Source: Coemansia sp. RSA 922 (taxonomy: Eukaryota > Kickxellomycota > Kickxellomycetes > Kickxellales > Kickxellaceae). From it: a stretch of DNA of 20,810 nucleotides. The stretch is taken from positions 1-20,810 of the forward strand of contig JANBQS010000332.1 in NCBI GenBank assembly GCA_027577415.1. Reading direction: 5' to 3'. The notes below the pieces were generated by a model. That model saw only the letters and a list, made by a program, of their open reading frames with translations. It was not told the DNA's origin and made no database searches. Positions within the stretch are counted from its first letter, which is position 1. Each line of letters starts with the position of its first letter. Below, one piece after another: positions 1-9,700 of the stretch. Both the position numbers and the translations under genes were made by a program.

Positions 1-3
1 CAA

Positions 4-75
4 ATCTCTGTCTACTATGAAATTTCTGGATACTTTTTAGATATTTGGACATTTGCACAGATGTGCTTGACCCTC
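4..75. repeat. Left copy of 72-bp inverted terminal repeat
   Basis: This segment is the exact reverse complement of 20739-20810; I compared all 72 positions and the match ends at position 76. Three extra bases precede it at the contig start, while the right copy ends exactly on the last base. Read outward on the minus strand, it encodes the tail EGQAHLCKCPNI followed by TAA and then about 30 bp of 3' sequence. The right copy encodes the same tail on the plus strand. A shared coding tail suggests two copies of a dispersed repeat or gene family rather than the non-coding ends of one 20-kb transposon. That the contig stops there is best explained by an unresolved repeat in the assembly. Confidence 0.9.
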
Positions 76-405
76 CAGAGTGAAGAGTTTGTTTGCTTGC
101 AGCTTTTTCCAAGTCACTGCAGATATCTCAACAAGGAGGTACACTGCCAGGTGGTCAAAAGGTAAGCCAAGTAGAGATTTGATTGGACTGTTAAAGGTCT
201 TGTCAGGTCCCTTTCCCTTGAGGGCAAACCAGCTGCATAGAACTAGGTCACAATATGCAGGTAGCCCTTTTGGAATCTGCTTGGGTTGTGTGAGTGCAAG
301 AAGGTCAGAGGAATGCAATTTCTTTTGGCCCAGCTGTTGGTCGAGGACCCACCAAGCTGCAACCACCCACCAGGGAGGTGCTACAAGCCATTTGTCTGAA
401 GACAT
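37..405 (-). CDS. Hypothetical ORF remnant ending in the terminal repeat
   Basis: A 122-codon reading frame starts at an ATG at 405 and ends at the TAA inside the left terminal repeat. An in-frame TGA lies a few codons upstream, so it may be a truncated remnant of something longer. The translation is tryptophan-rich near its start (a PPWWVVAAWW stretch) and I recognise no domain in it. Its last 12 codons are duplicated exactly at the other contig end, while the sequence before them is not. This suggests a fragment of a repeated gene or mobile element. The opposite strand is also open over most of this region, so coding status is uncertain. Confidence 0.3.
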   Translation of the reverse strand: MSSDKWLVAPPWWVVAAWWVLDQQLGQKKLHSSDLLALTQPKQIPKGLPAYCDLVLCSWFALKGKGPDKTFNSPIKSLLGLPFDHLAVYLLVEISAVTWKKLQANKLFTLEGQAHLCKCPNI

Positions 406-464
406 CAACAGTAGACATCAACAATTTAATCCAACTTTATTTTGTGCGTTACAGAGAACAAATT

Positions 465-537
465 GCCGGGTTAGCTCAATCGGTAGAGCGTAAGACTCTT
501 AATCTTAAGGTTGCGGGTTCGACCCCCGCATTCGGCT
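465..537 (+). tRNA. tRNA-Lys (anticodon CTT)
   Basis: A 73-nt cloverleaf can be drawn by hand. The acceptor GCCGGGT pairs with ATTCGGC using two G-T wobbles. The D stem is GCTC/GAGC, the anticodon stem TAAGA/TCTTA encloses the loop CTCTTAA (anticodon CTT), and the T arm GCGGG/CCCGC carries the TTCGACC loop. There is no intron and CCA is not encoded, as expected for a eukaryotic nuclear tRNA. The discriminator base reads T. The A box (TTAGCTCAATCGG) and B box (GGTTCGACC) are intact. Confidence 0.95.
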
Positions 538-581
538 ACGCATCTCTTCTCGTTCAGGTGTAACAAACGCCTGGATTGAGA

Positions 582-591
582 TTTTCTTTTT
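582..591 (+). terminator. Likely Pol III T-run terminator of tRNA-Lys
   Basis: TTTTCTTTTT is the first strong T run after the tRNA-Lys, 45 nt beyond its 3' end, which is longer than usual for a tRNA trailer. Between them, CAGGTG and CGCCTG can form a six-pair stem with one G-U pair around a 7-nt loop (about 556-574). Confidence 0.55.
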
Positions 592-1596
592 GCTTTTCCG
601 ATCTACACTCATGCGCTCTTTTAGCAGTACGTATGCCTCACACTACCAACTAGCCAGCATGAAAGGCCAAGCCAGGTCATTGGTGTAATATCTTTTTTTC
701 TTCTCTGAACTGCCTTGGTAATGAATAAATTTCTACCTATCTGTCACCATAGATTTTTTAAAGCACTTTATGATGACAACCATGCATCCCATTTGTGGAG
801 ATCAGGCAGAGCAGCACTCATGTACTCCCTGATCCCTTGAAAAGGCTTCCCCTGTCAAGAATGGATCAGAGGAAAGAGTTTATTTTAGAGGTCTTGTATC
901 AGTGTAGGATTGTAACTATGTTCAATCCATGTCTAACCTAGGGCATCTATAAGGCACAGTGTACCAGCTGGAGATACTCCCCAATGAGAAACTATATTCT
1001 GATTTTTCACCTATTTACAATATATCTGTCCTAGAAAAATTCATTTTATTCTAATCAAAGCCACTTCTCTGCTGCTATATCATTTATATACACTTACATT
1101 TTATTTATACCTCTAGTGCATTTTGCTAAGCATAGTGTGAATAGTAGGGAATAGATGGGATAAAGGAACATGTGTAACATTGTGGCAGCTCAAGCAAATC
1201 ACTACCATTTATAGATTTCTGAGAATACAAAAATCTAATTCACACTTGCTTACAAAGCAAGTTTATGCATGCACTAATAATTGGGGGCTGTTCCTACATA
1301 TTTTAACAGTACCTTTAGCAAGCCACTATGATACTCTGTAAATTACAATATTTCTAGATTTGGCTATCAAAATGTACTCCATAATAATAGCTGAAAAGAA
1401 ATAATGTACATGCTTTGTGTAGATTTGTAGTCTAGCTTATTTGGCGTTAGCCTAAGTCACCGTTCTAATGTCTCGTATTAAATAAAATAATAAAAGATAT
1501 AAGAAGTGAGTTAAAAGAAACCTAAGCCCGTAATGCCGTGCGCTGTTCCTCTATAACCAAAGTCGTGGCGCAGTAGCGCTAGTCGTCAATATTAAG

Positions 1597-1613
1597 ATCG
1601 CCCAACGGGCGAT
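1597..1613. repeat. Perfect hairpin ATCGCCC-AAC-GGGCGAT
   Basis: A seven-pair perfect stem with a 3-nt loop lies inside a GC-rich island in AT-rich surroundings, just left of the 16-bp palindrome at 1617-1632. Confidence 0.8.
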
Positions 1614-1616
1614 AGA

Positions 1617-1632
1617 TCGGTCACGTGACCGA
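1617..1632. promoter_or_regulatory. 16-bp perfect palindrome containing TCACGTGA
   Basis: TCGGTCACGTGACCGA is a perfect palindrome centred on CACGTG, the E-box core bound by basic helix-loop-helix regulators (Cbf1/USF type in fungi). It is a sequence match only. The nearest recognised genes, tRNA-Lys and the remodeller, are 1 to 2 kb away, so no target gene is evident. Confidence 0.4.
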
Positions 1633-1635
1633 AAT

Positions 1636-1726
1636 GTGGGATCGCTCGCCGACGCGACGTGTCGATCCTACACTTTGTTGTAGCCTAATTCACTGGTGTT
1701 GTACACACAATTGAATAACAAAGTGT
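1636..1726. repeat. Nested imperfect inverted repeats in GC-rich island
   Basis: TGTGGGATCG (about 1636-1645) is matched in inverted orientation by CGATCCTACA (1663-1672), 9 of 10 positions. ACACTTTGTT (1670-1679) pairs exactly with AACAAAGTGT (1717-1726). Together with the two palindromes to the left, this gives a dense foldback cluster over about 130 bp. Confidence 0.65.
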
Positions 1727-2927
1727 TACAAAAGGGATGGGAATTACTATCTGATCAGATCATGTATGTAAAATTATATGTCAAACAGTTCAATTTTTTA
1801 CTTTATAGAGTTTTCATTTGGTTTCAAGCCAATTTTATGTGGCACTCATTGAATAGATGACTTACATTCCTCCATAGTATGCTAGTAACACAACTATTGA
1901 ACACACCCTTCTTACTTGCTAGGGAATAAACATCCTAAGATTTTCAACACTGAACTCCTTGTTGTAAGCAAGGCACCTAGGAAATATATAAATGTGAGCT
2001 AAACTATAATGTCTAGAGTTGGCTGGCTAGTATAATAGAAGGGGGTATAGCCAAAAGAGTCTGGATTGGGTAATCTAATTTTATGTAGGTTAAAGTCAAA
2101 TAGCAAGCATGCTAGTTGCACCATCATTAGGTTTAACATGATTTTGGTTATAAGCCACATGTACAATTGTCCCCCTCATATAACCATTTTTAGCAGATGT
2201 TGGGGCAGGTGATCATTGTATTGCCTCCCCCTGTTTGTAGTCATATGATGGCCTCCCATAAGAGGTCCCCATGGAGTAATGTATAAAAATATCTGGATTC
2301 AAAGTTGATTTCATTATTATTATTAATTGCATTTCACAATTTATTTTGCTTATTTGCACTTGTTATTCTTATTCTTATGTCAACAGCCACCTCACCTCAT
2401 GTTAAGCCCACTAATGTCAGAGGGGCTTAGCATAATTTGATTCAAGATGTACCAGGCAAGATCCTCCCTAATTCCCAGCCTGGGTACAGGCTAGGCAAGG
2501 AATAAAAGTACTAGCAGCAACATGGAGGTTTATTGCTCCAACACTGATAGTACTAACTGAGCTGTAACCTATACGACTTTTGGAGATCTGGATGTGATCT
2601 GGAATATATTCAGATTCATATGGCCCCAGCTGATGTGAGAGTTAATCTCCATCAACACTAGCTCTGATTGTTAAGTCATTGTGTTAGAGCCCTATATGGG
2701 CATAGGCAATGGTTTGTGGCTCTGTGGTTTACTTCAGGTCTAGACTAGTACTAAAATAATAAATGGTATACAAGCTAAAGGATATCATGCTAAACGTATG
2801 TATGAGGAGCATGTCACTGTAACTTTAAGAGTATTTTTTATTGACAGGTCACTGTGTCCTGCTGACCACTTAGCTCCCCAGACTATGGCTCCAGTAGCCA
2901 ACAAGTACCTTATATAGCTTGGTGTAC

Positions 2928-3065
2928 TCAACTGTTTTCTGATACTCTCATATCTCTATATCTTGCTTGATACCTGGCAACCTTGGCTCCTGCATTACAC
3001 TGCACCACCTCCCTAACTTGTGTGTCATTCATCAGGAGCCAGTGTTTCTCATACTCCTTATGCCA
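2928..3065 (-). pseudogene. Possible decayed coding fragment
   Basis: On the minus strand a 45-codon open stretch bounded by stops reads WHKEYEKHWLLMNDTQVREV at its start and RYRDMRVSENS at its end. Its composition is protein-like, with many charged residues and few rare ones. Other frames continue open on both sides: RSTSQQYSKVMHQKEHDM upstream and VEYTKLYKVLVGYW downstream. That is what frameshifts in an old gene or transposon would give. I recognise no family, and chance cannot be excluded. Confidence 0.25.
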
Positions 3066-3419
3066 TTATTTACATATCATGTTCTTTCTGATGCATGACC
3101 TTAGAGTACTGCTGACTTGTGCTCCTTCTCTCCCACCACCACATGTGTAACTGGTGTTGTCATGCTGTACTCATTGACTCATTTGTATCACCTGGACTAG
3201 GGTGTGGCTTGGGGTCAGGTGCACATGCATGCCTCAATGAAGTGGTACCATTGTGTGATAGTGGCTCATGATAGGTGGAGGACCTGATCTGAAACAATTA
3301 ATCCAAGGCAATATACAGATTAATGCAAATTACCCCTAGATATGCAAAGATGGTGTCTGGTTCTCACCTGGTTCACATGATTCCCAAGTGATACTATTGG
3401 TCAAGTTTGGTGTCCCCTA

Positions 3420-3796
3420 CCCCCCAACAACAACTATTTTTTTGTCAATCATTTTCAAGGTGAAAAAAGTGTGAGGTTTACTACCCTTTTTTTCTTTTCC
3501 TCAACAACAATTTTTTTAAAACAATTTTTTTTTTCCCATTTCAATTTTGACTTTTTTAAAACGGCTGTAGCGAATTTGACAAATTCAGAAAAACAAAACC
3601 AAGAGCCTAAACAAAAACAAAAAAACAGATAGTAGGGCCCAAAAGGTAAACCTTTCCCTCTTTTTCTTTTTGGGGGAGGTATGCTTCAGAGAGGTTCCTC
3701 CCTCATCCTCTTTTTTCATAACCACAACATTGATCAATGCTATCTAAAGCTTTTTTGTTTAACTTTTTGTGTTTGTATTATTATTTACATTATAGC
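3420..3796 (+). promoter_or_regulatory. Low-complexity upstream region of the remodeller gene
   Basis: This stretch is dominated by long T runs, A runs and CAACAACAA patches, then a pyrimidine-rich block (CCTCCCTCATCCTC near 3698) shortly before the gene. It is likely the promoter and 5' untranslated leader of the gene at 3797. The T-rich segment 3737-3796 is open in frame but encodes only aromatic and hydrophobic residues, so I treat it as leader. TTATTTACATTATAG just before 3796 resembles a 3' splice site, so a leader intron is possible. Confidence 0.45.
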
Positions 3797-6700
3797 ATGC
3801 AGTCTGACAAGGAAGATGACTTTGATGTCAACCGAATCATTGGGCGTCGTATCTCTCTAAGCAGAGGTACAGAGTACCTGATATTGTGGTTGACTTACAC
3901 ACTGGCAGACTCGTCTTGGGAGCCCAGCAATCTCTTGACGTGTAGCCAAAAGATTGAAGAGTTTGAGGAACGCTGCTATCAGCTTCGAGTTGAACAGCAA
4001 GGCCAGGCTGACACCTTACCAGTGGATCTCTATGAAGACCATGGGCTAGTGACATTAGTGGACGAGGGCCATGAGTATATGGCAGACTGCGACTCTGGAT
4101 TCGAAGTTCCTCCTGAGGACTTTGATTTCGTTGGAGATGGCAGCGTCAGCAATAACTACGCGTCAGGTGGTCAAGTGCGGGCGGCATCACGTGACCAGAC
4201 AGTGGGCACCACGGCGACGCATGGGTGGCATAGAATGAGGCAGCATCCCGAAGAGGCGGGCCAAAATAGTCACAGCCCTACTTTAGCCAGATCGCATGCA
4301 GGTTTTGAACCCCTCTCAGCTCCGACCTACTCATCTTTTTTATTGCCCTCTACAGCGGATACTAGCACTTTGTCGATAGAAATTACTCGAATTTGCGGGA
4401 CGATTGGCGACAACGGCGGACGGGTTTATTATTTAGTACAGTGGAGTGACCAGGGACTTTCGTGGGAGGCACCCTCAGCGTTTATTAGACGTAAAGAAGT
4501 GGAGTTGCTAACTCGGTTTGGGAATTCGCAATTCGCGCAGGAACGCAGGAACTTGGGCCAGGAGTTGCTGTCCGGGCTTACCAACGGCAAAGTCGGATTG
4601 AACACAGGCAAAGTCGCTGCTATGAGCGGATCGGTTAATAGAGCATCCGACAGCAGTGACGCTGGGCGGTGGTTTAACCTAAATTCCAGTACTCTGGCTC
4701 CAACAGGCCCAGACTCGCTACAGCCGACGCTGCCTGCGCCACCACCACCAGCAGCAAAGGCGCTGGCGCGGCACATAGTAGAGTCCGATGACGAGGAGAT
4801 CAATACTAGGAGCAGCCGCAGCAGCAGCGCAGATAGTGGACAGCCACTGCTACATGCAGTCAAGCGGCAGCGTACAGGGTCGCCTGTATCAGCTGCTTTG
4901 GCTCTAACTGACGGCGGAGTTGACTCGCCGCTGGCTCGGCGCATGGCGCAGCTGAGCACGGCTAAGAAGGTGGCGAGCGTTTATGTTCGGCACCGCGAGG
5001 GCGAGGTGCTTGAGCTGCATCCGATCTCGCGCGCTACGAGTGAGCGCATTGAGCGTGAGCGACGATTGGCGATTGCGCGTCTGCAGCGCGCAGTGGCAGC
5101 GCCAGCTGAGCCAGTGGCTGGCCGCGCTGGCGTTGTAGCGCACGGGCGTGTGGCGCGCGTGGCAGAGACACCGCCAGCGACGCCAGTGCAGGCTCCGCCG
5201 CCTGTGCAACGCCCGGCAGAGCGCAAGGCGTGCAGCGCGTGCCAGATGGGCACTCAGCCAGACGCCTGGGGCTGCGACGAGTGCGGGCTGTGGTTCCACC
5301 GGCGGTGCTACCTGTCGCTGGCGACTCGGCTCGGGGCCGACTCGGAGTACCTGTCGGTGCTGGAGGACTACGACGACGACGACAAATTTGTGTGCCGGTT
5401 CTGCTCGCTGTACTCGCGGCGCACGCCGCAGGAGTTCCTTACGTGGCGGGGCGCAGCGTCCAGCAACAGAGTCAACATGGCGGGCGTGGATATTTTGGTC
5501 AAGTGGAGGGGCGTGTCGTACCGGCACCTCGACTGGGTGCCGTTCTTGTGGCTGCAGGCGCAGCCTGACATGCGGCAAAAGAGCATGGCGCTGAAGGTCA
5601 GGGTTTCCAACACGCCCGAGCCCCCGCGGCTTGAGGACACTTTCTCGCAGGACCATCTGCTGCCCGCTGCCATCATCGAAGTCCGGCCCTGCGCGCCCGC
5701 GGTGGCCAAGGAAAGGCTGGCGAAGATGCGCAAGGACCCGCCAGCAGGCGTGCCGGAGGACGCGTGGACGCTGCATACGACGTGCGAGTCAGTGCGCGTT
5801 GTCTGGCGGGGCCTGGGTGCCAGTGACGCCACTTGGGAGGCGCCGCCCAACCCCAACGACGCTGGGCCCGAGTACTGCGCGTGGTATGCCGACTATGTGG
5901 CGTGGCAGCAGTCGGAGACTGTGAGTCTGCTCAAGCACCTGCAGCTGGCCAAAAAGAGCGGCGCGGCCGAGCATGTCGAGTATGAGCGCCAGCCAGAGTT
6001 TATCCGCGGGGGCACGCTGTACCCGTACCAGATGGCGGGGGCAAACTGGCTGTGGCGCAAGTGGAACCGGCGCCAGTCCGTCATTCTGGCCGACGAAATG
6101 GGGCTGGGCAAAACAGTCCAGGTCATCGCCTTTCTGCTGATGATCTTCCACTCGACGCTGCCGGCGCAGAGCAGCAGCGAGTCCAACCTCGGCACCTTTC
6201 CGTTTCTGATCGTGGCGCCGACGACGCTGATCAGCAACTGGGCGCAGGAGCTGCGCACGTGGGCGCCCGGACTGGTTGTGGCGCAGCTGTCGGGGCGAGC
6301 GGCTGACCGCGAAGTCGAGCTGGAACATACGATCTTCCGCCACACGCCAGGGTCCAAGCGCAGGGACCTGCGCTGCCACGTGGTGCTGGCCAGCTACGAG
6401 GCTGTGGCCAATCAGGTGGGCATCCGCGAGCTGACGACGGGCATTGCGTGGCAGGCGATTGTGTACGACGAGGGCCATCGGCTGAAGAACGACCAGGCAA
6501 AGACGTACAAGGCGCTGTCGGTGTTCAACACGCGCATGCGCGTTGTGCTGACGGGCACGCCGGTGCAGAACGACCTGCGCGAGCTGTCGAACATTCTGAG
6601 CTTCATCGACCCGGACAACAGGGCGCTCCTGTCCCAGATCGAGCAGCTGTTTGAGGACGGGTCGCCGCCCCGGCTGGCGCGTGTGCACAGCCTGATTGCC

Positions 6701-9700
6701 AAGTACTTTTTGCGCCGCACAAAGTCCGACGTGCCGTGCCTGGTGCCCGCCAAGCACGAGGTTATTGTGCCGGTGTCGATGACGCGTCTGCAGCGCGAGC
6801 TGTACCGCGCCACGCTGACCAAGAACGTGCGCCTGCTGCAGAGCATTGCGTCGGCCCTGCACCGCGACCATCGCCCGGGCAGCGTGGAGCGTGTGGGGAG
6901 CAAGTCGCTGAACAACGTGCTGCTGGAGGTGCGCCAGATCGTCAGCCACCCATATCTCATCAACAACGCCGAGCCAAAGTTCGATTCGAAAGAGGAGACC
7001 CACGCCCAGCTCATTTCGGCTGGCGGCAAGTTGAGCTTTCTGCACGCGCTGCTGCCTGAGCTCCAGCGGCGCGGCCACCGCGCGCTTGTGTTCACTCAGT
7101 TCAAGCGGACGCTGGACGTGCTCGAGGACTACCTCGCCGGCGAGGGCATTGGCTGCGTGCGCATTGATGGCGACACTCCGTCGCGCCTGCGGCAGACTGC
7201 CGTCAACCAGTTTAACGCGCCCGGGTCGTCGCTGCTCGTGTTTCTTGCGTCGACGCGGACCGGCGGCACGGGCCTGAATCTGACCAGCGCCGACGTGGTG
7301 ATCATTTACGACTGCGACTTTAACCCCCAGGCCGACATCCAGGCCATTGCGCGCGCCCACCGCATTGGCCAGACGAAGCCCGTCACTGTGCTGAAGCTGG
7401 TGACGGAGAACTCGGCCGAGGAGCGCATTGTGCGGAGGGCCACGCGCAAGCTGCTGCTCGACCACTTGGTGATTGGCACCATGGCTGCCGCCGAAAAGTC
7501 CGACGCCGCTCAGCCGCCTGTGGCGGAGCTGTCGCCGGCGGATATGGAGGCTGACCTGCGCTGCGATGCCCGCACGCTGTTTGACGAGTCTGTCGAGGTC
7601 CGCGACATTGTCTATGACTCGCAACGAGTTGTCGCGCTGCTGGACCAGTGCCAGGCCGCGCTTGCTGAGGAGAAAAAGCGCCTCGACGCCAGCGGTCCCG
7701 CGACAAAGTCTCCGTTTGGCGTTGCCCGCGTGTGGGCCATGGATCGCGATGGGCGCTTGGACGATGTTGCCAATGAGCCAGAGTCGTCGAGTGAGACTAC
7801 TACTACTCCTGCCAGCGGTGCTGCTGCCGACGTATGGGCCCGGCTTTTGGAGCAAAAGAGCGAGGTGCCTGCTGATGGCGATGTCGAGATGGCTGATTCC
7901 GAGGGCGGTGGGCCTCGTTTGCGCGCGCGTAAGCAAAAAGTTGATTATGGCGTTGTTGCTGTGGCTGCCGAGGATGGCGCTGCTGCTGATGCTGCTGCTG
8001 ATGATGATGGTGACGAGGCTATGGATGCCAAAGACGACGACGACGACTATGTTGATGAGCCTCATACGCTTGATGCGGCGGGCATGACTGTGGTGCAGCC
8101 CAATGAGTTGGTTGACGTTGTGCGGGCTCATGTCAAGGGCATAATCGATAACTACAAGGCTAGCGCTCGGATGGATAGCTCGCGTCGACCCTCCAACTGG
8201 GATGAGCAGGTCAGGCTGGCCTTTAAAGACCTGTGCTTTCCTCCGCTGGCAATGGACAAAGTGCAGTCATCGCCACCAATTCTTTTGTTCACCATGCCGA
8301 CTGACCTGCGCTTGCCTCGTGGTGCTCAGCTCCCGCCGCAGCCGCCGCTGCTCCATAACTACTGTGCTCTATGTCGGGGGCCCTGGCATGGCACCGGGTA
8401 CTGTCCGCGTATCTGCGACCCGCAGCTTTTTTATGGCGTGGCTAAGATTAAGAGTATACAGGGCTACTGGGCGCATCCGTTCTTCCACGACTTTGTCTCT
8501 TGGTACTCGTTCCAGTACATCTGGTTTGTGCTGGGCGATCCCCGCGGTCCGAATGTCAATGACCACAATATTAGCACGTATCGCTCCTATGTGTGCTCGG
8601 CTGAGAGTTACCGTCATGACGTCAGGGTCGAGAGGCGTCGTAGGGAGGAAGAGAGACTCAACGGCATTGTCGCCGAGGCTGGTCGTCGTGCCAACCACTA
8701 TAACTATTATACTCGTGAATATTCCTCGCTCTGTGATAACACTCGTGTGTGTGGCGAGTTGGCGGTGGATGTTAGCGATAATGTCGGTCGGTGTAAGCCG
8801 GTGAGGTACACTGGGTTTGGCCCACTCGAACTCGACGGTCCCCTGTATACGGGAATTTTGGCCGATTTGCGTGGTCGGGGCTTCTATCTACCAACAGATG
8901 TTGCTGCATTGGGACCCGAGCACTTGTCGGCGCTGCTGGTGGCAAGGTCTAATCTAAGGACTATGTGCCTGCGCATGCGTGAGCTTGGGCATGCTTGTAT
9001 GAACCCGCGTGCGAGAGGACCGCTGCCACCGAAGCTGCTGCAAATGGCTACGAATGCGAGGCTGTTTGCCACCCACGGGCTTCTTATCGATAGGCGCATT
9101 GCCGAGCTGAGGGCGTTGGCTCCAGCTGATGTTGACACTACTACTGTAGCGGCGGCGGCGGCAGCAGCAGCAGCCCATAGTGTTGAAGCTGTGGAGACGC
9201 TGTTCTCGATGGACGTTGATGATGAGTCGGAAATTTCGCTCAATGAGGAGATTATAGCCCCCGAGCCAATCATCGAGGAGGTCGTTGAAGTGCCTGAGCC
9301 TGCTGTAGTCAATGTTGCGCCAGCTGAGACGTGTTCCGACTCGGTGGTACCTATTGACGGCCAATTCGACTATGCCCCGGGCGTTCATGGGATCCGTATA
9401 GCTGCGGGCAAGCTCTCTCAGGCGCGATCGCTAATAGCGGCTGCTCGCGATGGTGGCGAAGAGCCAGCTCTCGAGACTAAGGAGGCGCTGATGGCGGCAA
9501 TCTGCGATGCGCGTACTATCAATCTGCGAGAGTTGTTAAAGGCTGTGAGTGCGAGGCCTCAGCTCCATGGGTTATTGCCGATGGTGCGCCGGTTGGCTGA
9601 GATTCAGGCGGATCCTAACTCTGAGGAATTGGAGATTACTAGTACGCTCCAAGAGCTGGTTTTGCGTGTGAAAGCTTATACCCGCGATACCCAGAACGTT

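Larger units (their letters stand above)
601..3419. other. Long intergenic region without a recognisable gene
   Basis: This AT-rich stretch has frequent stops in all frames. I see no intact gene, RNA gene or complete mobile element. Distinct contents are a GC-rich palindromic island at about 1510-1727, a hairpin at about 2403-2430 (TAAGCCC with GGGCTTA), and short minus-strand open stretches that look like decayed coding sequence, the clearest at 2928-3065. Old transposon debris is plausible but unproven. Confidence 0.6.

Noticed and set aside
80..493. A 137-codon plus-strand frame at the left end
   Set aside because: It runs into the tRNA-Lys gene and lies opposite the minus-strand frame; composition is not protein-like.
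3737..3796. Upstream 20-codon extension of the remodeller
   Set aside because: It encodes a T-rich hydrophobic stretch atypical for a nuclear protein; the chromodomain begins just after the ATG at 3797. Not formally excluded.
5789..8131. A 780-codon open frame on the minus strand
   Set aside because: It is antisense to the SNF2 ATPase core. GC-rich third codon positions suppress stops on the opposite strand; the translation is Arg/His/Leu-rich and lacks domains.
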